64,000 nucleotides of DNA from Ampelocalamus luodianensis (Eukaryota; Streptophyta; Magnoliopsida; Poales; Poaceae). Numbering within the stretch: the stretch's first letter is position 1; the number at the start of each line of letters is the position of its first letter. The stretch lies in the NCBI GenBank assembly GCA_036346255.1, contig CM070620.1, positions 10,714,671 to 10,778,670 of the forward strand, in the 5' to 3' direction. Below are positions 45,368 to 56,451 of this stretch, piece after piece. The notes beneath the pieces were generated by a model. The model was not told the DNA's origin and made no database searches. It worked only from the letters and a program-made list of their open reading frames with translations. Both the position numbers and the translations under genes were made by a program.

Positions 45368-45375
45368 TATAAATA
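45368..45375 (+). promoter_or_regulatory. TATA box of MULE unit 3
   Basis: CCTATAAATACAGG, with an ATG 54 bp downstream at 45422. Confidence 0.5.
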
Positions 45376-45421
45376 CAGGCAACTCATCCAAGAACTCCAC
45401 CGGCACCACCAAGTAGAAAAC

Positions 45422-46092
45422 ATGGACAAGGAGAAGGAATGGGAGAAAATCCGCAAACTTCGAAGGACTGGTGTCTCCCATGAGACCGCCGCTTCATAAT
45501 CGTGCGCTTGCCGCGACCTTTCACACACCAAACTTTTCCAGAATTAGTGGATGTCAGGAAGCTGCCTCGTAGTTCGCCCAATGATTCAGATTAAGCCGCG
45601 ACCCCCCGCCAATGCCCGCGGAACGCCCTCCGGAAGGGCCACCGATAGGGGTGGCGCCACCTATGCTGGTGCCGGGACGCCTGTAAGTGCGTCAAATCAA
45701 CCGATGAGTGGACCATTGGCCAGCGCTATTGGTGCTGCCCAAACTACGCCGCGGACTACAACGACAGGCAACCGGTAATGAAACCATATCTCGGGGTACA
45801 ATGCTCTTTTTCCTTGCGTAATGGCGTAACGAACTATCTTCACCTATTGCGGTCTCGCCACCCCTATCGACTTCCGCCGTGGATCGGCGACAAGATCCAC
45901 CCCTCGACATGTGGTGGTTGGCGACACGGAAGAGTTGGGCGGGAGGACATCGAGGCCCGTGAAAGGCGCCTCAAAGAGGTGAAAGCGGCGGCGAGCAACG
46001 TAGACTGGGCGAGCGGCGCGAGGAGCGCGAGCGTGAGCATGCCAGCGGCGGGGCGTCGAGAGGAGCGAGAAGAGGCCATCGCGGCGAGCTAA
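45422..46092 (+). pseudogene. Third MULE open unit, unknown function
   Basis: The ATG at 45422 gives MDKEKEWEKIRKLRR, then a Ser/Thr/Pro-rich stretch (45551-45778) and, in another frame, a C-terminal part (45778-46092) with ARERRLKEVKAAAS and charged residues ending in a stop at 46090-46092. It could be a small accessory protein like mudrB or a decayed captured gene. I do not recognise it. Confidence 0.35.
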
Positions 46093-46731
46093 GGCGCAAG
46101 GCGAGGAGTATAACGCCGAGCTAGGCGGCAAGGGCAAATGGCCCTGTTCCACTCGATGAGTTCTACCCTATTCGTCCACATATCGCATGTATTTCTATTT
46201 CCCTAAAGGCATGCATGTACCGTCCTCGATTCGTTGTCCTTCATGCCATGTAACCCCTGCTCGATGAAACATTCATTCTTATTGTAATATCGATTGCCTT
46301 AAATGCGTTTAATCATTAAAACCGCAATCGTCCTCGCAAAATTTTACAATATTCACCTTAGTACAACAATACATGACATAATTTAAAAGATATTGGCCAA
46401 AAATCGGCGATTTTCATTTTCATGTTTCACTTAGCCACTTTTTGATTTTCATAAAATTTAAATGGTACCAAATCATTGCACTCGCAATAACACTTTGTCA
46501 TCGTAGTATGTTCTTGTACTATGGTTAATTTTGGAGAATTAATCGACAACGTTACAGGTATGAATGATTAAGTAAACGGAAAGATAAGTGATATTGCGCA
46601 TTGGTACCTCAATTGGCGCTTTCGACTAGCGATAGGTTCCATATTTTGGTAATTTTTTTTAGCGACTACATATATTTTGTAATTGATTCTTCAAAATCAT
46701 ATTATTTTTTTTAAAAAACAACAAGGGGAGC

Positions 46732-46954
46732 TCCTGTCGCCCATTGGTTGGGCGACTGCCAGATGTCGCCTAACAGTTGGGCGGCTGACATGCGATCGCC
46801 AACGGTAGAGCGGCCAGGTCTGTCGCCCAACCGCGTGGCGACTAGTCCCTGTCACCCAACGGTATGGCGACAGGAGCATATTCCTGTAATAAAAAAAGGG
46901 TAAGATTATATTTGTAATTTATAATAAAATATAGATTATTTTTTAAAAAAATTC
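46732..46954 (-). repeat. MULE right subterminal motif array and terminal inverted repeat
   Basis: The array at 46732-46876 repeats GTCGCCCA..GGTTGGGCGAC-type motifs about five times, more diverged than on the left. The terminal repeat proper is 46863-46954. Confidence 0.85.
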
Positions 46955-46964
46955 AATAGATGCG

Positions 46965-47817
46965 TGGGATCAGGTGCGTCCGACTAAATGGGAAATCGAA
47001 GGCTGGATCCTATTCCGTTGGAAAGGCTCTTAATGGTTTAGTGTAGTGTAGCTGCTTCCTTCGTTTTATTACATAAAACTAGCTAGCCGAATTCCCTGCA
47101 CGACTAGTTATTACAATACGTCTAAAAATAGTATTATATTAGTTATGCAACTCCAATACTTCTATCTGACTGAAAATGCTATGACATTTATCATATTACT
47201 TTTAATAACTCCTATATACATATGATTAATCTGCAACGTTATAATCTCGACCACTACAATCGATGGCGTAGATCTTTCTATTTTTCTCTCCGATTAACAT
47301 GGTAATTTATAGCCCTTAAGAGAGAACGTAATATTAGTTATATGCGTTTTTCAAAATCGGGTATTATCGTAATTCTACGATCTGATCTTACAATCCAAAC
47401 CCGTAAAAAAAACGATCTACCTGGTATTGAGATCCTAGCTTAGGCGCATCCATCAGTTAGTGTTAGCACTAAGCAAAGCTTTTTTCCCCGTATGCTTGCA
47501 AATTTCTTTCCCTGAATTGAAATACATGAGAAAAAAAAGTACATTGACGATATCCTGTAATCTTTCAACTGTACCGGAAAGAAAGAAAACAAAAATTCCA
47601 AAAAATGTTGCTACCATGCCATAGGATTGCACTGCAGTATTTTTAAAGGAAAAAAGAAAAAAAAAGAGAGAAATATATATCCTACATTTTCTTCCTACAG
47701 TTTATGTTTCCTGTGTATGTACTAGTTATCCTTCACCAATCACCAATTGGCAATTGTGCAATGTAATGTAATCGAATCTTGTAATCTTGACGAGAAGCAG
47801 CGAGCAATCACTACGAC
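46965..47817. other. AT-rich spacer and probable 3' UTR of the NPF gene
   Basis: No coding sequence. The ~200 bases below 47818 are probably the NPF 3' UTR; a polypurine/AT-rich stretch lies at 47640-47690. Confidence 0.4.
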
Positions 47818-50796
47818 TCACGAGAGCACCGTCTTGAGCTTGTAGTTCTTGGCGAAGGCGCTGTACACGACGAAGTTGAGCGTGCACATGGCGGCCATGA
47901 TCCAGAAGAAGTAGTCGAGGTGGCCCTGGTTTAGGTCATCGGAGATCCACCCGGGGCTGCCTGCCGTCGCAGTGAACGCCTCCACGACAGCGTAGATGAG
48001 CGAGCTCATGTAGCTCCCCAGCGCGATGGTGAGCAGCGCGAGCGACGTGCATGTGCTCTTCATGGTGTCCGGCGCCTCGCCGAAGAAGAACTCCAGCTGC
48101 GCGATGTAGCAGAACACCTCCGCGCCGGCCAGAAAGAAGTACTGGGGCAGCTGCCACGTGATGCTGATCTCGTCGCCGCGCGCCGCACCGGCCAGCCGCT
48201 ACATCTCCACGAGCGCCGCGAGCGCCATGGCGAGCGCCATGAGGAGGCGTCCGGCTCCCATCCGTTGCAGCTGCGACGGCTCGCCGTCGCCGCCGGAGGA
48301 GAAGCCCCTCAGCGCCGGCACGATCACCTTGCTGTAGAGGAGCACCCAGGTCAGGACGCAGAGCACCTCGAAGGAGCCCAGAGACGCCGCCGGTATCGCC
48401 ACCGACAGGATGGTCATGTCCATGGCGCTGCCCTGCTGGATGAAGGTGGTGTTCATCTGCGTGTACGCCGCGGACACGATGACGCTTGTAACCCAGATGG
48501 GCAGCAACCGCAGCAGGATCTTGAGCTCCTCCACCTGCGTCACGGTGCAGAGTTTCCACGAGCTCGCCACCTCCGGCCTCTCCTCCAGGTCTGACTCCGA
48601 AATGACGGCCGCCTTGTCAAGGAACGTGAACTCGTTGGTGTGCGCGATCTTGGGCTGGGAGTCGATCTTGTCGCTGACCTCGTAGAGGAGGTTGGCGTCG
48701 GCGGGCGGCTTGAAGCTGATCTTCCTGCAGGCGGCGATGACGACCTGACATAGGCTCTTGAGCGGCGTGCCGGTGGGCATGCGGCGCTTGTACATGGGCG
48801 TGGCGAGCACGAAGGCGGCGAAGGCGAGCGCGATGCACGCGGTGGCGATGCCGAAGCCGAGTCCCCAGCTGACGTTCTGCTGGATCCAGACGAGGAACAC
48901 GCCGGAGACGATGGGGCCGAAGTCGACGCAGAGGTAGAACCAGCTGAAGAAGGATGCCTTGCCCTCCCGGTCCGCCGCGTTGTCGTCGTCGAACTGCTCC
49001 GCCCCGAACGGCAGCAGCGAGGACCGCACCCCGCCGCTCCCGACCGCCACGAGGTACAGCCCGATGAACGCGAAGGTCTGCGCGCCCAGCAACGGTGAGC
49101 TGCCGGCGCCGCACGACGCGCCCGCCGCGCAAAGCGCCGTGGTCGGCAGGAACGCCGAGAAGGTGACCAGCATCATCCCGAGAAGGTAGACGGCGAGGGA
49201 GACGAGGATGGTGTTGTAGTTGCCCCAGAAGGTGTCGGCGATGATGGCGCCGAAGATCGGGGTGAGGTAGCTCGTCCCGAACCACGTCGTTACGTTGGTC
49301 GCGCTCGCGAGGTTGCTGCCGTGGAGGACGGTCTCCAGGTATACCACCAGGTTCGTCGAGATGCCATTGAACGCCGTGCTCTCCAGGCACTCGAACCCTG
49401 CACCAGTTGCAGCCTTCAGTTAGCACTACTAGCTCACATTGACACATTAATGTTGCAGATTACCATGTGTTTGTGCTTCTTTTTTTCAAATGATCCTAAA
49501 ACTAATGGTAGCATTTTGTGTTTGTAAATATTTTGTGGTACATTTTTTATATAAAAAGGAGAAAATTTGAACATGGAGCTCTGCTCACCTAGAACTACTG
49601 CTGGTGCCTTGCTGCCACTGCGTTTCTTATCCTTGAGGAGTGGCACTTGCAGGCTCTCGTCCTGAATCTTTGGCCCGTGGCTCTGTAACAGAGACAGATT
49701 GCAGAAATTATTAGCGACAAGAAGGGAATCTGCATATTTTTTTTGAGAAATTTTATTGTACATCCTAACGATAATATAAATCAAATCATTGATTTATTAA
49801 GGGCATAATAGACTTTTTTTTGCATTTATAATTTTTCATGGGGTATTATGGATCTTTCTAACTAGGGTTGAAAATATTATTCTTGTGCCTTGTGATCCCT
49901 ACATGAACAATTATAATTCTATCTCTCTTGATATTCTACTACTCATACTATAAGGTGTAGTATAACTAAATCATAACTAATTTGAATTATTAGATAAAAA
50001 GAATGAACGCCCGTGTTAGAATTGAGAGCTGTGCCGTAAAAGAGCTCTATTTTAATGTCTTCGCGTTGAAAAGTTGTGGATATGAAGCACAAGTGTGATG
50101 TGGAATTGTGAATGTTATTTGCACCAGCGCTTGTGCTTGTCTGATGAGGAAAGAAAGGGTCCTAATATTAAATTTCCAAACAGATTTTGGGGAAGGCGAT
50201 ACGAAATAGTGGTTGTAGTGTGTATGCATGTGTTTTCCTGAATCCAACCGATTCTTTGAACCTTCTCTGTGAAACCTCATTTCAAGAAGTGTATATTCCT
50301 CTTCTATCTTGTTTATTTTAGACTTGGTCTAATGTTGCTGCTAATATACCAACTCCCGCCTCGTAATCGCAACTGCCCTCTCTTCCTTCAGGAAGGTTGC
50401 ATTCGGTGTCTACACGAAACATGCGTAATCTTGGATTAAAAAGATGGGAGAGAACTATCTAATGACAGTATGACACTACACAAATGTTTTTTTCTTCACC
50501 TATAATGTGACTGTTTTGAACTCAAGAAAATAGTCGTAAGTTTTCTAGCAAAAGCCTTTAATTTTCATCTTGTGATCCTGACATTTCGGCCTCTGAGGAC
50601 TGTAGAATTTGCAGGAACAGAATACTGTTGATAAACTAACAGCAATGGATCAACGCTGAAACGACCGTGATCACTCTAAAACCAACTCTTGATGAAAGAG
50701 CCATGAGAGAGAGAGAGAGAGCTGATCGACGACGACGGTTACCTCGGGCAGGAGCGGCGCGCGCACGCCTCTCTCCATGGCATCTCCGGCGTCCAT
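47818..50796 (-). CDS. NPF/PTR family proton-coupled transporter, interrupted by an in-frame TAG
   Basis: Three exons, 50743-50796, 49589-49682 and 47818-49397, GT-AG with consistent phase (0, then 1), give 576 codons including the stop, the usual NPF length. The N-terminus is MDAGDAMERGVRAPLLPE; then GFECLESTAFNGISTNLVVY, the PTR signature FGAEQFDDDNAADREGKASF with FSWFYLCVDFGPI, LPIWVTSVIVSAAYTQMN, and after the break LPQYFLAGAEVFCYIAQLEF and APDTMKSTCTSLALL. About 12 membrane helices are expected, moving nitrate, peptides or hormones with protons. Codon 449 (48199-48201) is TAG within ALVEM-stop-RLAGAARGD; the frame is open and conserved on both sides, so a single change (or sequencing error) breaks it. 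Also notable is ECLES where most NPFs have ExxER. As written it would be a truncated, probably inactive protein. The subfamily (8-like) is a guess. Confidence 0.88.
50705..50721. repeat. (GA)n microsatellite in NPF intron 1
   Basis: Eight or so GA dinucleotides just inside intron 1, near the first donor site. Confidence 0.8.
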
Positions 50797-51008
50797 GTCG
50801 ACCGCCGCGAGCTGTGAGCTGACGGTTCTTGCAAGCAAATGATTCGCAAGTGAAGCTGTGAGCTTCTTGCAGGCAAGCGACGTGCAAGACAAGCTGCGAG
50901 CTAGCCTTCCTGTCTGAGCTCTAGCTCTGTGCTTCTTTCTCTGCTGTTTTCAGGCTTGGTTGCTGCTCTGCTGAAGTGCTGATACCAAGCTGCGAGACAG
51001 CCGCTCAG

Positions 51009-51017
51009 CTTATATAG
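51009..51017 (-). promoter_or_regulatory. TATA box of the NPF gene
   Basis: GCTATATAAGC on the minus strand, 213 bp upstream of the start codon. An ABRE-like ACACGTG is further upstream at about 51319. Confidence 0.6.
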
Positions 51018-51604
51018 CGCGCACGCACGCCGGCGGCACGCGCATGCGGAGCTATCGATCGCGGTACGCGATGCGTTTGTTGGTGAAGGGGGATTTGTTA
51101 AGGGTCGCCATCTCACGTAAAACAATAGCGGAATTGGCGCGCGAACGCTTCAAAACAGCGGGGTTTTACCAAAGCAAGGTCCCGCGCGTGGCCGCTAACT
51201 TAAACACCACTTCCACCGACAAGTTATTGACTTAATTGACACGGTTGCAAGATAAAATAGTAAAAATAGTATACGCAAATGAATTGATAAAAATAACACA
51301 CGGACGGACCGTCAGGCGACACGTGCCCCCGGCAGCAGGCCACCTATTACGTGGTGGCAGCGCGACAGGGATGCTTCCACAGTGGTATTTTCGCCTTTTT
51401 CTCTTCGAGAGAAGCTATTTTTGCTATTCCAACACCAAACCATGCTAAATGAGCTAAAAACTCTCCACCAACACATACACATGCATATTAGCAACTTGTC
51501 GTAGCTGATGTCGACCTGGTGGCGACTCGCTGATTAAGCCGGAAGTTTCCAAGCGGTAGGTGCTCGTAGGCTAGCTGCAGGCTGCAGATCGAAAACACAT
51601 CCTC
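51018..51604. other. NPF upstream region, no gene seen
   Basis: Contains the presumed NPF promoter. Short open frames have no protein-like features. Confidence 0.45.
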
Positions 51605-51662
51605 TGACATTGCAATGCAATGTCATGGTGCTACAGTACGGTGACATTGCAATGCAATGTCA
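51605..51662. repeat. Two copies of a 21-base near-perfect palindrome
   Basis: Arms TGACATTGCA and TGCAATGTCA flank one central base at 51605-51625 and again at 51642-51662; the 16 bp between include CTACAGTACGG. CTACAGTA and its complement recur up to 51770. Confidence 0.85.
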
Positions 51663-51988
51663 TCGGATCAGAAATCGAAGGCTGAGATTGCGACCGGTAC
51701 TACAGTAAAAACACTGTAACATAGGTGTTGTTCAAAACATAGTAATGTTACTGTAGCATACGGTCATTTCCTGATCGGACAACTCAAATCGACGCATTAT
51801 CACGATACCGTGCTCCTCTACCATTGTTGTACTCAGTGCTCGTGCGTTCGGTCTTCAGTCTCCGCTGCCACGCCAGAGCGCACATATATAATTTTTCTTT
51901 CTGCAGAAACGTGGTGGTTTACTTTGCACCAGGAAAGGAAGCAAGGACTGAACTTGTGGCGATGGCATCACATGTTGGCATTCAGTCG

Positions 51989-52337
51989 AGCCAAGTCACT
52001 ATCCCTCGGTAGGTAGGCATCAAGAAGATGAGATGTCAGGATATGATGGGTCATGGATTATCTGTCGAGGCAGGGAATTTAAGGTCAAACTTCTCGTCGA
52101 ATATGGCAGGGCTGTGATCGGTGATCCTTTTGAGCCCTGTCCCTTTTTTTTTTCTGGTGAGTTTAGCCAAGTCGCTATCCATCGGTAGGTAGGCATCAAG
52201 AAGATGAGATATCAGGATGATGGGTAATGGATTAACTGTCGAGGCAGGATATTTAAGGTCAAACTTCTCGTCGAATATGACAGGGCTGTGATTGGTGATC
52301 CTTTCGAGCCCTGTCCCCCTCTTTTTCGGGTGAGTTT
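51989..52337. repeat. 176-bp direct tandem duplication
   Basis: The unit begins near AGCCAAGTC and includes ATCGGTAGGTAGGCATCAAG (CCTCGG in copy 1), AAGGTCAAACTTCTCGTCG and GAGCCCTGTCCC. Copies at about 51989-52164 and 52165-52337 differ by ~10 changes. Confidence 0.85.
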
Positions 52338-52993
52338 CAGGACTGTTCCTTCCTGTATCCGGTTTTACGGACAGCCGAGTATTGAATAATTCTTAATTAA
52401 TAAAATTATTTATATATAATATTTAATATAGATAATAGTATTCTAGTAGTCCTCCAGTATATCTTTAATTGGAGATACTTGTCATAATCAGTTTAGGTTA
52501 CGACCGTCCTCTGGTTGAAAACTGTTATGACTAGATCAATTCACGACCACCCTCTGGTCGATAAGTCTCACAGACAGATATGTTGGCCATATTTTATCAA
52601 CTATGGACCATGTACACTATGTCCAACTATGTGTGGTAGCAAATACAACACGTGCATCTTTGTGTCTCTAACATAATTATGCGCATGTCTCTCTGTCTCT
52701 GATAATAACCGTTTGACGAACGTGCAAAATTGTCACCCCTTCGACACTTTATAAGGGGCGGTGCCAGCAGAAGGAGAGAAGATATAGGACATTGATAGCA
52801 TTCATAGTTTCAGTGGCACATTGTGCATTGTAATCTCGCTTAATACAATAACATACGAGTATGGTTATTATTCTCCCCGGAGAAGACTTGAACCTGTTAC
52901 AAACACACTCTCTTCCTGCGTGATCTCGTGAGTCATGTTCCAGCATTTACTTCCGTAAGATCGATATTAATTCATTGACGCAAACAAAATTCA
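52338..52993. other. AT-rich spacer, no gene seen
   Basis: Contains CGACC.TCCTCTGGTTGA and CGACCACCCTCTGGTCGA, a diverged pair. Otherwise featureless. Confidence 0.4.
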
Positions 52994-53001
52994 TTCTACC
53001 A

Positions 53002-53630
53002 TAGAGGCGGAGCCAGCTAGGGTGCCTGGTATGCACGGGCACTCCTTTTTTTTTTTAATACTCTTGCTAGCTATAGGTTTCAATTAAATTTGGACTTCGT
53101 TTCAATTTGATACTTGAATGAATTAGATGCAAATTGTATTCTCGAGGTGACGTAAATTGGGTGTCTTGCATGAGATAATAAATTTTGAAGCCATATGTGA
53201 TATAGATAGGTTGTATCAATACTAGCCTACTAAGGATAAATGTACTTAAAACCATATGTGTTTCTGAGGTGGCAGGGTACGTGAACTGTCATGTGGGCCA
53301 TGTGGTATACTAATAAAAAAATTATGGAATTTCTATACATTTTTAATAATATGTTCACATATATTTAAAATTTATTCATCAATATTACTATTTGTTATCG
53401 TTATCACTCTATAAAATAAGTTATTTTCACAACTAATTGTGGAAAGAAAGCCTAACTAATTATTACTCTATATAGGAACATTAAGTTTCATATGAATACA
53501 ATATTCATAATGCATTGTTTACCCAACCTTAACATTCGATCGGCCGATAATCGCTTAACTGCTGTCCTTTTACCCTATTTTTAAGCATCAATGATACACC
53601 CTTAACATAAATTTTCTAGCTCCGCCACTG
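53002..53630. mobile_element. hAT-type non-autonomous element (629 bp) with 8-bp target duplication
   Basis: Left end TAGAGGCGGAGCCAGC, right end reverse-complemented CAGTGGCGGAGCTAGAAAA. Perfect 8-bp duplications TTCTACCA lie at 52994-53001 and 53631-53638. CAGTGGCGGAGC-type ends are typical of plant hAT elements. No transposase inside. Confidence 0.88.
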
Positions 53631-53638
53631 TTCTACCA

Positions 53639-54211
53639 TGATAGCAGTCAACAAAGATGTGAACCAGAGACAAATGTTAGATGGTGTTGAAGATTACGCA
53701 GTGTATTTGCATGGCAGTCCTATCAAGGACACAAATTGTGTGCACTAGATACCTGCACGCGCCTTGGCGCGCGGGAGGAATGCAGGATTGCTGAATGCTA
53801 CGTGTGTGGTTACAGACAGGCATACTGTTCAGTACAGCATTAGCCTGGTTACTATTAATCAAGAGGAAGCGGGAAAGGAAACTATGTGGTACTTTGCATG
53901 GGGTTTCTGAGGACAAAATCTATAGGCACATCAATCTGTTGTAGAGGTATAATGTAGGATTTGTATGTGTTATTTGAGTAGTATCACATAAGCTAATCTT
54001 AAAGTAGAGGCAAATTTGATGGTAACGGTGGCATGGCTATGTAATCATATATGAGTAGAGGTAGAAAGTCATATGAGTAGAGGTAGAAAGTCAGGAATAT
54101 ATATGCAAAGCTGAAAGTATGTATTTTAGAATGTATAACACGCAGCAAATACTCGTAATGGCAGTATGTAGTATGTGGTCAATTAAAATCTCCAAAGTAG
54201 CTAACCGATAA
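53639..54211. other. Spacer, no gene seen
   Basis: Contains a short repeat ATGAGTAGAGGTAGAAAGTCA in two tandem copies near 54050-54092. No coding signal. Confidence 0.4.
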
Positions 54212-56446
54212 TGTAACACCCTGACCCAACATGGAGCCTAGAATGGCACTAAACTACACTAATTATCAATTTTAACATTAATTAATACTAAATTACAACC
54301 AGCATTTCAGTGCAAAAGCCCATCCACGGGTCACAATAACACAGGCATAACGATATGACAATTATGGATAATTAATTCTTAGGAAGCATGGCAAGATAAA
54401 ACAAAGATCAACGCAAAACCAATCGAACCAAGTTTACTGAATGAATAACCAACTCCAACCTATCAACTAAGACTAAGCAATACTATCATGTCTTAGTTAT
54501 AAAACATCAAGCTATAAAATGAGTTCTCGTATCCAATGAATCAAGTAATCAAGTATATGATGTGGATCTAAGTGCGCTAGCCCTTTCCAAGCGAAACGAC
54601 ATCAACGGTCACCTAAAAACAACAATAGAGCAAGAGTGAGTTCACGACTCAGTAAGCACAATAATAAACAATGAACAATGATCAATTCAATCATATACAA
54701 TATCATCATCAATATCACTATCTACTCATCTTTCTTCTCATACTCAAGTCTCAATTTCACTTTTCATTAAAAAAAAGGTGTCTTTACACTACATGTCCAG
54801 ATGTACATTTCTTCGCGTATACTGGTATAGCATGAGTGAACACTCGCGATAATATTCACTCTCAAACCCGTCCTCAAAAGGATCGGGGACCTCCTCCACT
54901 CCGTGAAGTCTCTACCAATAAGGTAGATGTGTGATCACTATGATCACCTTCTCTTTATACAATGATGCTTATGAATGCTCAATTTAATATAAGTTCATCA
55001 ATAATACCATCATCCAACATTTTTGAATTCATCATTTCAATTAATATCATAACCATTCATATTATTTGCAATTAAATAAAAATAAGTCATAAACAATATA
55101 ATGGTAATGAGTGATAAAGAGTACAATGATCCACCATCGATCATTGTCTACCATGCACTTGCCTCTTTATTCCCTTAGAACGAGATAGCAAAGCGGCGGC
55201 AAGGCACTAGAGATCACACTCCCTAGACAAGTATTGCAAGACATAACTCGAAATCACAATATCACAGCACTCACACTTTACATTTATCATCATCGCACGT
55301 CTAGGCCAAACTGACCCAATTAACCCAAAATTACCCGACACACTATCCGTTATCTCAGTAGTAAAATGGATCTAACTTATTCACCCGAACTCCAAATTCA
55401 ACCAACCAAGACTTTCTGGAATCCTCACGAAAAACTTACAACTTTCTAGTTAGGACAAACCTCCGATTCTACCATTTTATGCCCCGTTCTTTCTTCGAAG
55501 ACTATCCCAGAATCTGTTAGGATAGTCTACTTCATAATTTTATATCTTTAATTCTATAACTTGAAAATATATAAACGATACCAATTATGGAAACGACTCT
55601 AAATTTTCTAAATTATTCAAGTTATCATCATATTTTAATTTTGTCATCTACTAGGTGAAACTGGCCCATCTTCACAACATCTGGCAACTACGTTCAAATT
55701 CTGGACAACGACCTTCCCAAGGCCGTAACTTTCCACTCGCTTTTCTGATTCTAATGATCCATACCTTCCTAGAAAGATAACGAGATCATATAACTTTTCT
55801 ATAATTGGACTAACCTCTGAATCTGAGTCTAAATACCCCGAATTGGCTCCGCAATGTTCTGCATCTAACCTTGACGAACTAGGGCATGCTAAAAATTAAA
55901 CTTTCCCTAAGCAAAACAATCTACGAACTTAACAATGACTAATCTAAGGCAAATCATAGGGATTAACAGAGTTTATCCTTGACAAACACGATGGACCACG
56001 AGAACCCGCGAAAAAACTCCTCTTTTCATTCCTTTTCTTCTTTTCCTCCTTCTTTCCCTCCTTCTCCTTGCTTCCTTCCTCCTTGTTGGCCTTCTTCTTC
56101 CCTTCGACAGCAACTACTTGGCGGCAAGGTAGGGCGACACAGCGCGGTGCGGCAGCAAGCAGGCAAGCTACGCGCAGGCGACTACGCATGCAGGCATACG
56201 CAGCAACAGTGGCAGCGCCTGGCATTAGGGGCGGCGGTGGGAGGATTGGCGGCTAGGGTTTGGGGGTAGCCGACCCCTCCCTTCTCTCCTTATATGGGTA
56301 GCAAGCTGATTCCTTCTCCAAGCCGAAACCCAAACGAAATCGAGTTGGTCCTTGGGCCAGCGGCCCACAACCCTTCTAATTCTCTCGTCCCTAAACCTTT
56401 TCTATTAATTTAATCTCTTTCTATTTTAATTAAACATGGTATTACA
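54212..56446 (-). mobile_element. Solo LTR of a Ty3-type element (2,235 bp), minus orientation
   Basis: Bounded by TGTAACACCC and GGTATTACA (TG...CA ends, inverted TGTAA/TTACA). Flanking five bases are GATAA (54207-54211) and GGTAA (56447-56451), a target duplication with one change. On the minus strand there is a CCATATAAGG box at about 56289-56298 followed by a CTAGCCGCC leader, as in LTR promoters. No internal gag or pol sequence adjoins it. Confidence 0.78.
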
Positions 56447-56451
56447 GGTAA

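Larger units (their letters stand above)
28999..46954 (+). mobile_element. Mutator-like element (~18 kb) carrying MULE transposase and PMD, with nested Ty3 element
   Basis: The ends are inverted repeats: left GAATTTTTTTAAAAAATAAT, the right end identical on the opposite strand, with similarity for about 90 bp (29000-29090 and 46863-46954). A perfect 10-bp target duplication AATAGATGCG is at 28989-28998 and 46955-46964. Long TIRs and a 9-10 bp duplication identify a Mutator-type element. Inside, in order, are a subterminal repeat array, a TATA box, a broken MULE transposase, a PMD region, a 9.4-kb Ty3 insertion, the end of the PMD region, a minisatellite, a third TATA-led unit and a second subterminal array. 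Without the Ty3 insertion the element is about 8.5 kb. All reading frames are broken. Confidence 0.9.

Noticed and set aside
47936..48559. 207-codon minus-strand frame overlapping the NPF gene
   Set aside because: Shadow of the GC-rich NPF exon in another frame; the NPF frame carries all the family motifs.
48617..49447. 276-codon minus-strand frame
   Set aside because: Also a shadow of NPF exon 3; arginine-rich composition typical of an off-frame reading.
55944..56269. Short open frames on both strands near 56 kb
   Set aside because: They lie in the leader of a solo LTR.
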